Of a DNA stretch of 64,000 nt, positions 52,498 through 59,930 are shown piece by piece (the stretch's first letter is position 1; each line of letters opens with the position of its first letter). This stretch comes from Paraclostridium bifermentans (lineage in GTDB: Bacteria; Bacillota; Clostridia; Peptostreptococcales; Peptostreptococcaceae), in the NCBI RefSeq assembly GCF_019916025.1, contig NZ_CP079737.1:744001-808000 (forward strand). The letters are read 5' to 3'. The position numbers and the translations under genes were made by a program. Under the pieces are notes generated by a model. It had not been told where the DNA came from, made no database searches, and worked only from the letters and a program-made list of their open reading frames with translations.

Positions 52498-52551
52498 ATG
52501 GGGGTTATGATAGGAGCGTTTTTAGGTGGTGATACTATATTATGGATATAA
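52498..52551 (+). CDS. 17-residue leader ORF overlapping the kinase start
   Basis: MGVMIGAFLGGDTILWI, served by AGGAGTGA six bases upstream, ends 10 nt inside the kinase gene in another frame. A hydrophobic micropeptide or a translational coupling device; coding is not proven. Confidence 0.35.
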   Translation: MGVMIGAFLGGDTILWI

Positions 52552-53603
52552 TTACTAATATAGACTTAAAAATAATAAAACCTTTAAAATCTGAAGGGGT
52601 TAATTCAAAATTATATTTAGTTGAAGATAGTCAGATGGGGAGACAATTCATATTGAAAAAAATAAAAAAATCATCTTTTAAAAATCCAGAAAAATGTTTT
52701 GAAGAGCCAAAAAAAATATGTAAAGCAAATCATCCGAATATAATAAAAATAAATCATGTATCATATGATGATGAAAATATATATATAACGATGCCTTATT
52801 ATAAAAATGGGTCACTATACCATTTGTTAGAAACAAGAAATTTAACGATAAGAGAAATAAAAAATTATGCACTAGATTTTTTATATGCTGTTGAATATAT
52901 ACACAATATAGGAATTGCACACTGTGATATAAAACCAAATAATATACTTATAAGCAATGAAAATAAAGCTGTACTAACTGATTTTGGGTCAGCTGTATAT
53001 TTAAATAGAAATGGAGTTGGAAAGTTAAGAAATGTTTATTATAAACATATAGCTCCAGAACAATGCAAGAGTACTGTTATAGATAGAAGAGTTGATATAT
53101 ATCAAATAGGTACAACTTTGTATAGAATGTGTAATGGAAACTTAGAATATAATAATCAATTAAAAAAATATAAGGATATAAACATGGTTAAAGTAGCGTC
53201 AGCATGTGGAAAATTCCCTAAACGAAATAAATATTTACCTCATGTACCTAAGGACATGATAAACATAATTGAAAAGTGCATAAATGTAAGTCCAGAAGAC
53301 CGATATGAAAATGTATCAGATATAATCAATGATATTAAGTGTATAAATGAAAACTTAGATTGGAAATACGAAGGTAGTGATGAAAATCATTATTTTACAA
53401 GAAGGAACAATGACAATACTACTATACAAATTATAGTTAGTGAGGATTCAGGTTATTGGAATATAAAAACTATAAGAGTTAATAAGGAAAGTAGAAAATA
53501 TAATATATATAAAGGTTATTGTTATGAATATATAGAGAAAAAATCTGAGGCTTTTAAGGAAGTAAATAAAATAATAGCCTTACTTTCATACCGATCAAAG
53601 TAA
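52542..53603 (+). CDS. Hanks-type serine/threonine protein kinase
   Basis: 353 residues. ATP Lys39 (FILKKI), catalytic loop H127-C-D129-IKPNN, DFG at 147-149, APEQC and VDIYQIGTTLY make a full kinase core (about 12-275). The HRD Arg is Cys, so it is a non-RD kinase that may not need loop phosphorylation; the glycine loop is weak (SEGVNSK). The last 75 residues are an extra beta-rich domain without membrane helix or PASTA units, so it is cytosolic. AGGTGGTGA precedes the ATG. The stop lies in a bidirectional terminator. Confidence 0.9.
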   Translation: MDIITNIDLKIIKPLKSEGVNSKLYLVEDSQMGRQFILKKIKKSSFKNPEKCFEEPKKICKANHPNIIKINHVSYDDENIYITMPYYKNGSLYHLLETRNLTIREIKNYALDFLYAVEYIHNIGIAHCDIKPNNILISNENKAVLTDFGSAVYLNRNGVGKLRNVYYKHIAPEQCKSTVIDRRVDIYQIGTTLYRMCNGNLEYNNQLKKYKDINMVKVASACGKFPKRNKYLPHVPKDMINIIEKCINVSPEDRYENVSDIINDIKCINENLDWKYEGSDENHYFTRRNNDNTTIQIIVSEDSGYWNIKTIRVNKESRKYNIYKGYCYEYIEKKSEAFKEVNKIIALLSYRSK

Positions 53604-53704
53604 GGCTTTTAAAGGGGTAAAATATATTATAAAAAGGGGTTTATTAGGGAATATATTTTATTTGGGGAGTAAAAATTTTAAGGTTATCAGGGGAATAACC
53701 TTCT
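53566..53704 (-). ncRNA. small RNA with UCCCC loop, Spo0A-box promoter (sRNA-B)
   Basis: On the minus strand a TTGACA-N17-TATTAT promoter points to a start at A53704. The 5' end folds into an 8-bp hairpin (53702-53695 with 53687-53680) with a UCCCCUG loop. The body has four more C runs (ACTCCCC, TTCCC, AACCCC, TACCCC) in AU-rich sequence, and the end is an 11-bp terminator stem (53607-53597 with 53586-53576) followed by ATTATTTTATTT. Length about 140 nt, no open frame. The 3' part is antisense to the end of the kinase gene. The layout is that of C-rich trans-acting RNAs that block Shine-Dalgarno sites. Confidence 0.75.
53576..53607. terminator. bidirectional terminator of the kinase gene and sRNA-B
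   Basis: AGCCTTACTTT (53576-53586) pairs with AAAGTAAGGCT (53597-53607); it overlaps the last codons of the kinase gene. Confidence 0.85.
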
Positions 53705-53710
53705 GAAATA

Positions 53711-53753
53711 ATAATAACAAGATTCGACAAATATGTCAACAATTTTCGACAAA
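53711..53753 (-). promoter_or_regulatory. sRNA-B promoter with two Spo0A boxes
   Basis: On the minus strand: -35 TTGACA (53739-53734), 17 bp, -10 TATTAT (53716-53711). TTTGTCGAA occurs twice, at 53753-53745 just upstream of the -35 and at 53731-53723 in the spacer, 22 bp apart. TGTCGAA is the Spo0A box core. The spacer box suggests repression, the upstream one could also activate. Confidence 0.75.
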
Positions 53754-53794
53754 AAAGTATAAAATAAATCAAATTGAATTTTGCATTTGAAAAT

Positions 53795-53836
53795 AGACAA
53801 AAAAAAGAAAAGCTAAGAGCTTTTCTTTTTTTTGTC
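53795..53836 (-). terminator. terminator of the ferredoxin gene
   Basis: A 20-bp perfect stem (53795-53814 with 53817-53836, A/T-rich with AGCT near the loop) stands 16 bp beyond the stop. Confidence 0.85.
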
Positions 53837-53851
53837 TATTTTATTTATGTA

Positions 53852-54022
53852 TTATTCTGGTTGAGGAGCGTCAACAGGACATACGCTGTTACAAGTTCCA
53901 CACTCTATACATACATCAGGATCTATAACGTATTTGTCATCTCCTGCAGATATACAACTAACTGGACATTCTGGTTCACATGCTCCACAACTTATGCAAG
54001 CATCATTTATTTTGTAAGCCAT
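53852..54022 (-). CDS. fdx: 2[4Fe-4S] ferredoxin
   Basis: 56 residues, the classic clostridial ferredoxin size. Two CxxCxxCxxxCP motifs: CISCGACEPECP (9-20) and CIECGTCNSVCP (38-49), starting MAYKINDACI. It carries low-potential electrons between pyruvate:ferredoxin oxidoreductase, hydrogenase and other enzymes. Too short for usual ORF lists. TAGGAGGT precedes the ATG at 54022; a sigma-A promoter and a terminator frame it as a single-gene unit. Confidence 0.97.
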   Translation of the reverse strand: MAYKINDACISCGACEPECPVSCISAGDDKYVIDPDVCIECGTCNSVCPVDAPQPE

Positions 54023-54054
54023 AATAAATACCTCCTAAAATTTTGTTCAGATTT

Positions 54055-54084
54055 ATTATACCCTAAAAAATCAAGTTTACACAA
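54055..54084 (-). promoter_or_regulatory. ferredoxin promoter
   Basis: Minus strand TTGTGT (54084-54079), 18 bp, TATAAT (54060-54055). Confidence 0.65.
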
Positions 54085-54217
54085 AAATTTCAAAATTTAT
54101 ATAAAATAATTTTAAATAATAAGCACAAAAAAACACAAAACTATATACAATTAAAGTTTTGATTTATTTGGCATAAAAAGGTATAATTACTCATATATTT
54201 AAAAAGGAGAGAAAAAA

Positions 54218-55123
54218 ATGAGTTATTATGATGATGGAAATAATAAAATAAGGCGTAAAAAAATTAGCTCTCATAATGGAAACTCAAAAACTCAAGTTAT
54301 TAAAAAAAATAACATAAATAGAGCTGAGAATAGTATTAATTATGATAATAGAAAAGAATATACAAGTAGTGGTAAAAGAGTTGAAAAAGTAAGAGCTAAA
54401 AAGAAATTAAGAAATAAAAAGTTTTTAGGCGTACTAAAAAAATCCTTAATATTTTTACTTATAATATCATTTGTAGGAGCTATAGCTGGAAATGCATTAA
54501 TGAATGTAATGTTTAAAAATACTCCTGAACTTACATACTCATATATGAAGGATAAATCAATAAGTAGTGAATATGTGAGTATAAGTAAAATTCCTGTGAA
54601 TTTGCAAAATGCAATAGTTTCTATAGAAGATGAACGATTTTATGATAATAAAGGTGTAGATTATATGGCTTTAGCGAGGTCGATTGTACACAATGCTATA
54701 AGTAAATCTACACAAGGTGGAAGTACAATTGAAATGCAACTTTCAAAGAATCTTTTAACTACTACAGACCAAACTATAAAAAGAAAACTTAAAGACATGT
54801 ATAATGCTAAGCAAATGAATAAACATATGAACAAACGAGAAATATTAGAACTTTATTTAAATAATATATATTTAGGAAAAAGTTCATATGGAGTTGCAAA
54901 AGGAGCCAAAATCTATTTTGATAAAAATGTAAGTGAACTTAATTTAGGTGAATGCGCTTTATTGGCTGGGATAACAAATAATCCAGGACTATACTCCACA
55001 GATTATGAAGCGGCTAAAAAAAGACGAGATATAATTTTATATAAAATGCAAGAATTAGGATATATAACTAAAGATGAATATGAAACAACTAAAAAGCAAG
55101 AAACTCCAATGAATATAAAGTAA
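54218..55123 (+). CDS. mtgA: monofunctional peptidoglycan glycosyltransferase (GT51)
   Basis: 301 residues: basic, Asn-rich cytosolic head (1-70), one membrane helix (about 75-97), then a GT51 domain with motif 1 IEDERFYDNKG (catalytic Glu137), GGSTIEMQLSKNLL, KRKLKDMYNAKQM, ILELYLNNIYLGKSSYGV and ECALLAGITNNPGLY. There is no transpeptidase domain, so it only polymerises glycan from lipid II. The usual His of EDxxFxxHxG is Asn144. AAAAGGAGAG precedes the ATG. The next gene follows after 12 bp. Confidence 0.92.
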   Translation: MSYYDDGNNKIRRKKISSHNGNSKTQVIKKNNINRAENSINYDNRKEYTSSGKRVEKVRAKKKLRNKKFLGVLKKSLIFLLIISFVGAIAGNALMNVMFKNTPELTYSYMKDKSISSEYVSISKIPVNLQNAIVSIEDERFYDNKGVDYMALARSIVHNAISKSTQGGSTIEMQLSKNLLTTTDQTIKRKLKDMYNAKQMNKHMNKREILELYLNNIYLGKSSYGVAKGAKIYFDKNVSELNLGECALLAGITNNPGLYSTDYEAAKKRRDIILYKMQELGYITKDEYETTKKQETPMNIK

Positions 55124-55135
55124 AAGAGGTGTATT

Positions 55136-55555
55136 ATGAGTAATTTTAAATTTAAATTTAGAGAAAAAGAGTATGAACTAAATGAAAGCAACTGTAGTGG
55201 GCTAATAAATGATGAGGAAAAGCCAGTATCTAATATAGGTTTAGATGAGGTTTTAAGATTATTAAATCAAGATGAAAATATTGATTTTGATTTAGAATAC
55301 TACCAAGAAGCTTGTCCAGAGTGTTTAGCTGGAGTTAAAGAAAAACAAAAATTCTTTGGATTTTTAGAATATCATTTTTATGTATTTTCAAAAGATGGTA
55401 AATATGTAATTAGTGATATAGATAAGGAATATGAGGGCCTATCATTTAATAAGTTAAGCAGAACTGGAACAGTAGATGATAGTTATATAGTAAGCCTAAT
55501 AATATGTGAGCATTGTGGTGATCATATAGTTCAAATAGAAAATTGTATAGTATAA
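55136..55555 (+). CDS. clostridial protein with paired CxxC motifs (DUF3785-like)
   Basis: 139 residues. CPECLAG near 61-64 and CEHCGDHIV near 125-128 could bind a metal; the middle is beta-rich (GFLEYHFYVFSKDGKYVISDI). It resembles the clostridial DUF3785 group, by memory only. No membrane span or signal. AAGAGGTG precedes the ATG. It shares a transcript with the transglycosylase gene; function unknown. Confidence 0.7.
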   Translation: MSNFKFKFREKEYELNESNCSGLINDEEKPVSNIGLDEVLRLLNQDENIDFDLEYYQEACPECLAGVKEKQKFFGFLEYHFYVFSKDGKYVISDIDKEYEGLSFNKLSRTGTVDDSYIVSLIICEHCGDHIVQIENCIV

Positions 55556-55583
55556 AAAGCTGCTTTTAGAGCAGCTTTTTTTA
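55554..55583. terminator. terminator between DUF3785-like gene and SIMPL gene
   Basis: AAAAAGCTGC / GCAGCTTTTT with a 7-nt loop and T7; likely bidirectional. Confidence 0.88.
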
Positions 55584-55586
55584 TGT

Positions 55587-56225
55587 CTAGATATAAGTAT
55601 TAAAAACAACTGTTACTTGAGCTGTAACTATTAAATCCCCTGATGAAAGATAAGGAGAGCTTGCATATCCAACGTCTCTTTTACTTACAGAATAAATTGA
55701 AGTACTATTTTCAAAAATACTTTCAGGTAAGGGTTTTAATTTTATACCAAGGTTTTTAGCTAATAATGCGCCTTTATCCAATGCATCTTGGGTTGCAGCT
55801 AAAAGAGCATCTTTATAGTGAGGAGATGTATCAGATACAGTAAATGAAATATTAATATTACTATTAGCACCATTTTCTATAGCTAAAGAGTAAATATCTC
55901 CTAATTTATTTAGATTAGTAATTTCGATTCTTAAAGTAGTGGTAATTTCATAAGCAACAAGTTCATTTGTTACATTGTCATATTTTTTGTTTATAGAAAC
56001 ATCATAAGCATTTATATTTTCTTTTGGAATACCATAGTCAGTTAAACTAATTATAATAGCATTTACAGTATTTGAATTTTCAACCTGAGCTACTTGAACA
56101 TCAGGATTAGATGTGGTTACACCGACTGTCAATAAAGCTAAGTCAGCTTTAACCCTAACAGTTCCAACTCCATTTATAGAGAGTTGCCCTTTCTCTCTAA
56201 TTGCATTCATATTCATATATTGCAT
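55587..56225 (-). CDS. SIMPL domain protein (DUF541)
   Basis: 212 residues from the ATG at 56225, which GAAAGGGGAT serves; eight further codons upstream lack a site. SIMPL pattern: GVGTVRVKADLALLTVGVTTSNPDVQVAQVENS, LTDYGIPKENINAYDVSINKKYD, NISFTVSDTSPHYKDALLAATQDALDKGALLAKNLG. Many SIMPL proteins are exported, but no signal peptide is seen here. The biochemical role is poorly known. Confidence 0.9.
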   Translation of the reverse strand: MQYMNMNAIREKGQLSINGVGTVRVKADLALLTVGVTTSNPDVQVAQVENSNTVNAIIISLTDYGIPKENINAYDVSINKKYDNVTNELVAYEITTTLRIEITNLNKLGDIYSLAIENGANSNINISFTVSDTSPHYKDALLAATQDALDKGALLAKNLGIKLKPLPESIFENSTSIYSVSKRDVGYASSPYLSSGDLIVTAQVTVVFNTYI

Positions 56226-56435
56226 AAAATATCCCCTTTCAACAATCACATATACTATAAATATACTAATTTAAAATAAAATTTATTCCTAAGATAAGGC
56301 TTGATTAGAAAAAATGATATTATAGTAAAAGTACTATAGATGAAATAAAATTTGAAAGGTAGTATAATAATGTAAGTAAAAAAGAACTAGATTTTTATTT
56401 ATATACAATTTTACATATAAAGTTAGGAGGTAAAA

Positions 56436-57713
56436 ATGCAACCATTAGCTGATAGATTAAGACCTCAACAAATAGATGACATGATAGGACAAACACACAT
56501 AATAGGAAAAGGAAAAATTATAAATAAACTTATTGAGAATAAAACTATTCCAAATATGATTTTATATGGTCCTCCTGGTACGGGAAAAACGACATTAGCC
56601 AATATAATAGCTAATGTAACGGGTAAAAAATATATAAAGTTGAACGCAGTTAACTGTGGAACTAAAGAAATTAAAGATGCTATAGATAGTAGTAAGAGAG
56701 ATTTATTTTCGTATAACGGAATAATTTTAATGCTAGATGAGATACAAGCTTTAAATAGAAAGCAACAACAATCACTTCTTGAAGTTATAGAGGATGGATC
56801 AGTTACATTAATAGCAAGTACAGCTGACAATCCATATTTTGTAGTATATAAAGCTATATTAAGTAGAAGTACTATATTCGAATTTAAACCAATAAATAAA
56901 AATGATATATTTGTAGGCTTAAAAAAATCTGTAGAAAAAATTAAAAAACTTAATACATATGAGATTGTAAATGTTGACGAAAATGCATTAGAGTATATTG
57001 CTCAAACTTGCAATGGCGATATGAGAAGTGCATTGAATAAGCTAGAGTTAGTTATAAATTTAGGAACAGATATAACAAATAATAGTGTAAATATAACACT
57101 AGAAAATGTTATGGATTGTTCAACTGTAAAAATGATGAATTTTGATAGAGGTGGCGATGATGGATACTCTATACTATCTGCATTTCATAAATCGCTTAGA
57201 GGTTCAGATGCAGATGCAGCTATACATTACTTAGCAAGGCTTGTAAAAGCAGGAGATATACAAGGAATAACAAGAAGATTATTGTGCGTTGCAAGTGAGG
57301 ATGTAGGTCTTGCTGTTCCTCAAGCTATAACCATAACTGAAGCTTGTGTTTCAGCAGCTCTTCAACTAGGGTTTCCAGAAGCGAGAATTCCTCTTGCACA
57401 AGCTACAATATACTTAGCTCAGTGTCCAAAATCAAATTCAGTAATAAGTGCTATAGATTTAGCATTAGCGGACTTAGATACTGTAGAAACGGGAGATATA
57501 CCTATGCACTTAAAAGATGCTCATTATTCAGGGGCAGCTAAGCTAGGTAGAGGACTCGAATATAAATATCCTCATGATTATGAAAATAATTACGTAGATC
57601 AACAGTATTTGCCTGAGCCTATAAAGGATAGAAAATATTATACTCATGGATTAAATAAAAATGAAAAATCATTTGAACAGTATTGGAAATCTTTAAAGAA
57701 TAAAAATAGTTAG
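56436..57713 (+). CDS. rarA: replication-associated recombination protein RarA (MgsA)
   Basis: 425 residues of the clamp-loader AAA+ class: ADRLRPQQIDDMIGQTHI, Walker A GPPGTGKTTLAN near 46-57, Walker B LMLDEIQALNRKQQQSLLEVIEDG, sensor 1 ASTADNP, sensor 2 GDMRSALNKLEL, and the C-terminal tetramer part (FHKSLRGSDADAAIHYLARLV, YKYPHDYENNYV). It acts at stalled forks and single-strand gaps. Walker B has IQALN where most have IHRFN. TTAGGAGG precedes the ATG. Confidence 0.95.
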   Translation: MQPLADRLRPQQIDDMIGQTHIIGKGKIINKLIENKTIPNMILYGPPGTGKTTLANIIANVTGKKYIKLNAVNCGTKEIKDAIDSSKRDLFSYNGIILMLDEIQALNRKQQQSLLEVIEDGSVTLIASTADNPYFVVYKAILSRSTIFEFKPINKNDIFVGLKKSVEKIKKLNTYEIVNVDENALEYIAQTCNGDMRSALNKLELVINLGTDITNNSVNITLENVMDCSTVKMMNFDRGGDDGYSILSAFHKSLRGSDADAAIHYLARLVKAGDIQGITRRLLCVASEDVGLAVPQAITITEACVSAALQLGFPEARIPLAQATIYLAQCPKSNSVISAIDLALADLDTVETGDIPMHLKDAHYSGAAKLGRGLEYKYPHDYENNYVDQQYLPEPIKDRKYYTHGLNKNEKSFEQYWKSLKNKNS

Positions 57714-57721
57714 TTAAAATG

Positions 57722-57755
57722 AAAAAAGGTATAGTACGGAAACTATACCTTTTTA
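57722..57755. terminator. bidirectional terminator after rarA
   Basis: AAAAAAGGTATAG / CTATACCTTTTT around a 9-nt loop; shared with the converging gene at 57756. Confidence 0.88.
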
Positions 57756-58313
57756 TTATATTCTTTTATATATTATTGGATCAACAAATCCAAAAGTTAT
57801 CTTATCATTTTTATAAAAAACTTCACTTACATATAATGTAGAGTCTTCTATTCTTTCTTTTAGTTCAAACTTAGTTATAGGTGAAAAATGACTAATACTT
57901 TCTCCAGTAAATACTCCATCAGACTCATCATAGACCATAGGTGTAAACTTTTCAGATACAATTAAATCATTATAATCCATTGTTAAGGATTCATTATCAT
58001 TTCTAAAATCTTCTTTTTTAACACCTTCAGGTAATTCGTATGATGTTAATACAACCTTATTATCTTCATTTAGTGTAAATAAAAATAAATGAGGTAATAT
58101 GTTGCTGAAATTACCTTGTTTATAATAACTTTCTTCTATAACAAAGTAATTTTTAAAATCTTTCGGTAAATTTTTAATTTTATCATTACATATACCATTT
58201 ATATGTTTTGCATAAGGATGTTTTACCTCACCTTTTTTTAATTCAGATTCTATTTGCTCATCGTTATTAAATGTTCCACATAAATTTTTAACAAAGACAT
58301 CTAATACAGTCAT
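57756..58313 (-). CDS. uncharacterised 185-residue protein, weakly CpeT-like
   Basis: A soluble beta-rich protein. LCGTFNNDEQIESELKKGEV near the start and FVIEESYYKQGNFSNILPHLFLFTLNEDNKVVLTSYELPEG recall the CpeT/CpcT barrel (a small lyase-like fold of phycobilin lyases), but no pigment context exists and the match is by eye. No motif for catalysis is seen. AAGAAGGGTT precedes the ATG. It stands alone between rarA and the acetyltransferase gene. Confidence 0.65.
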   Translation of the reverse strand: MTVLDVFVKNLCGTFNNDEQIESELKKGEVKHPYAKHINGICNDKIKNLPKDFKNYFVIEESYYKQGNFSNILPHLFLFTLNEDNKVVLTSYELPEGVKKEDFRNDNESLTMDYNDLIVSEKFTPMVYDESDGVFTGESISHFSPITKFELKERIEDSTLYVSEVFYKNDKITFGFVDPIIYKRI

Positions 58314-58526
58314 AATTAACCCTTCTTTCTGAAATTATTAAAACTAATATATCACTATGAAAATATATTTTCAAGTAATTTGGATATAAAAATAAAATTT
58401 TGTTTTAATTTGATATAATTATAAAATAATAACTAATTTAATGAAGGAAAAAAGCCTTATAAAAAAGAATAAATAAATAACTAATAACATATTATTTAGC
58501 ATTAAACTTATATGTCGGAGGATAAA

Positions 58527-59297
58527 ATGATTCTAAAGTTAGATGAATGTTACCATGATCAAATTATTGAATACTTAATAAGAGAAGAAGATTTTAATTT
58601 ATTTGTAATAGGAGATATTGAAAGATATGGATATGACAATCAATTCTTTAATATATGGGGAGATTTTAATACAGTGGGGGATATAAATGGACTACTTATA
58701 CAATATTTTGATTTATTAACGCTGTATTCTTATGATAATAGAGATTTAACTTGCTTTATTGAGCATATAAATAGCTTACCGTTTAGCAACATAAATGGGA
58801 AAATAGAAACTTTAAAATACATAGAGCCGTATATTAATTATAATAGAAAAAGAATTGTTAACTTTTGTGTGTTGAAAAATATAAGCTATCTAAAAGAACA
58901 TAAATTAGATAGTGATGTGAAAAAAATAAGATTTGGGAAAATAGGAAAGATACTTAGTTTATATGAAGATATAAATGAATTTCAAAAGCCTACAATACAA
59001 AGTATAAGAGAAAACTTAAGAACTGGAAGAGGTTATTACATTGAAAAAGATAAAAAAATTGTATCTATGGCAAAATCTACATCAGAAAGTACTACACATG
59101 CAATGATAGTTGGAGTAGGGACACACCCTATGTATAGGAATAAGGGGTATGCGACAAAATGTATAGTCAAGTTATGTAATAATTTAATAAACGAAAAAAA
59201 GAAGCCATGCCTATTTTATGATAATGAAGATGCCGGAAAAATTTATAAAAAATTAGGGTTTAAAGAAGTTGGTCAGTGGGTAATTTATTATATGTAA
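58527..59297 (+). CDS. GNAT family acetyltransferase
   Basis: 256 residues from the ATG at 58527, six bases after CGGAGGA; an ATG at 58512 would include that site. The C-terminal third has the GNAT CoA motif A, VGVGTHPMYRNKGYATKCIVKLCNNLI, and motif B FYDNEDAGKIYKKLGFKEVGQWVIYYM. The first 150 residues are a second, degenerate GNAT-like half, a layout common in Firmicutes. Substrate unknown. Confidence 0.88.
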   Translation: MILKLDECYHDQIIEYLIREEDFNLFVIGDIERYGYDNQFFNIWGDFNTVGDINGLLIQYFDLLTLYSYDNRDLTCFIEHINSLPFSNINGKIETLKYIEPYINYNRKRIVNFCVLKNISYLKEHKLDSDVKKIRFGKIGKILSLYEDINEFQKPTIQSIRENLRTGRGYYIEKDKKIVSMAKSTSESTTHAMIVGVGTHPMYRNKGYATKCIVKLCNNLINEKKKPCLFYDNEDAGKIYKKLGFKEVGQWVIYYM

Positions 59298-59302
59298 AGA
59301 AT

Positions 59303-59340
59303 AAAAAGAGTTGAAAACACAAGGTTTTAACTCTTTTTTT
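59303..59340 (+). terminator. terminator after GNAT gene
   Basis: AAAAGAGTTGAAAAC / GTTTTAACTCTTTT (one bulge) with T7. Confidence 0.82.
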
Positions 59341-59370
59341 AATTCCTACGAAAATAGTATGAATTTAATG

Positions 59371-59437
59371 TTGACAAGATCACTAGGATATAATAAAATA
59401 ATCTTGAAGATAAAACCTAGTAAGTTAGTCGGGAATA
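59371..59437 (+). promoter_or_regulatory. promoter and candidate autoregulatory operator of the isc operon
   Basis: TTGACA (59371-59376), 17 bp, TAAAAT (59394-59399). Downstream, ACCTAGTAAGTTAGTCGGGA (59415-59434) is an imperfect dyad of the sort bound by Rrf2/IscR proteins, in a repressing position. The CACTAGGATA in the spacer mirrors AAACCTAGTA. Confidence 0.5.
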
Positions 59438-59462
59438 CCTATTTGAAAAGAAGGTGTATAAA

Positions 59463-59912
59463 ATGAAGTTATCAACTAAAGGTAGATACGGACTAAAAGC
59501 AATGTTTGAGCTTTCGTTGACACAGAAAAATGGACCAGTTCCATTAAGACAAATAGCTCAAAAGCAAAATATATCAGAGCAATATTTAGAGCAAATATTT
59601 TCAGCACTTAAAAAAGCTGGATTGATTAAAAGTGTAAGGGGTGCTCAAGGAGGCTATTTATTAGTTAAAGAACCTAAAGATATAACTGTAGGAGATATAT
59701 TAATAGTACTTGAAGGTCCTGTTTCAATATCAGATTGTGTAGTAGATGAAGATATATGCGAAAACTCAGATATATGCGTTACCAAAATTGTTTGGGAAAG
59801 ACTTAAAAAAGGCATTGAAGATGTTATAAATTCAATAACACTTCAAAACATGATAGATGATTACAATAAAAATAAAAACATAAATGATATAACAGATTTA
59901 ATTATAAAATAG
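59463..59912 (+). CDS. iscR: Rrf2 family regulator, IscR-like
   Basis: 149 residues, ATG at 59463 with AAGGTG upstream. The winged helix (1-65) reads MKLSTKGRYGLKAMFELSL, IAQKQNISEQYLEQIFSALKKAGLIKSVRGAQGGYLL. Three cysteines in DCVVDEDICENSDICV match the Fe-S ligands of IscR. It would bind a cluster and repress the isc operon when clusters are plentiful. Its place directly before iscS supports IscR over the cysteine regulator CymR. Confidence 0.93.
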   Translation: MKLSTKGRYGLKAMFELSLTQKNGPVPLRQIAQKQNISEQYLEQIFSALKKAGLIKSVRGAQGGYLLVKEPKDITVGDILIVLEGPVSISDCVVDEDICENSDICVTKIVWERLKKGIEDVINSITLQNMIDDYNKNKNINDITDLIIK

Positions 59913-59930
59913 ATTTAGGAGATGAATGAA

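Noticed and set aside
53774-54109. 111-codon frame on the plus strand
   Set aside because: It is the antisense shadow of the ferredoxin gene, whose eight cysteine codons on the minus strand are decisive.
57756-58313. Firm assignment as a CpeT phycobilin lyase
   Set aside because: Similarity is weak and by eye, and no phycobiliprotein biology is expected in this organism; left as uncharacterised.
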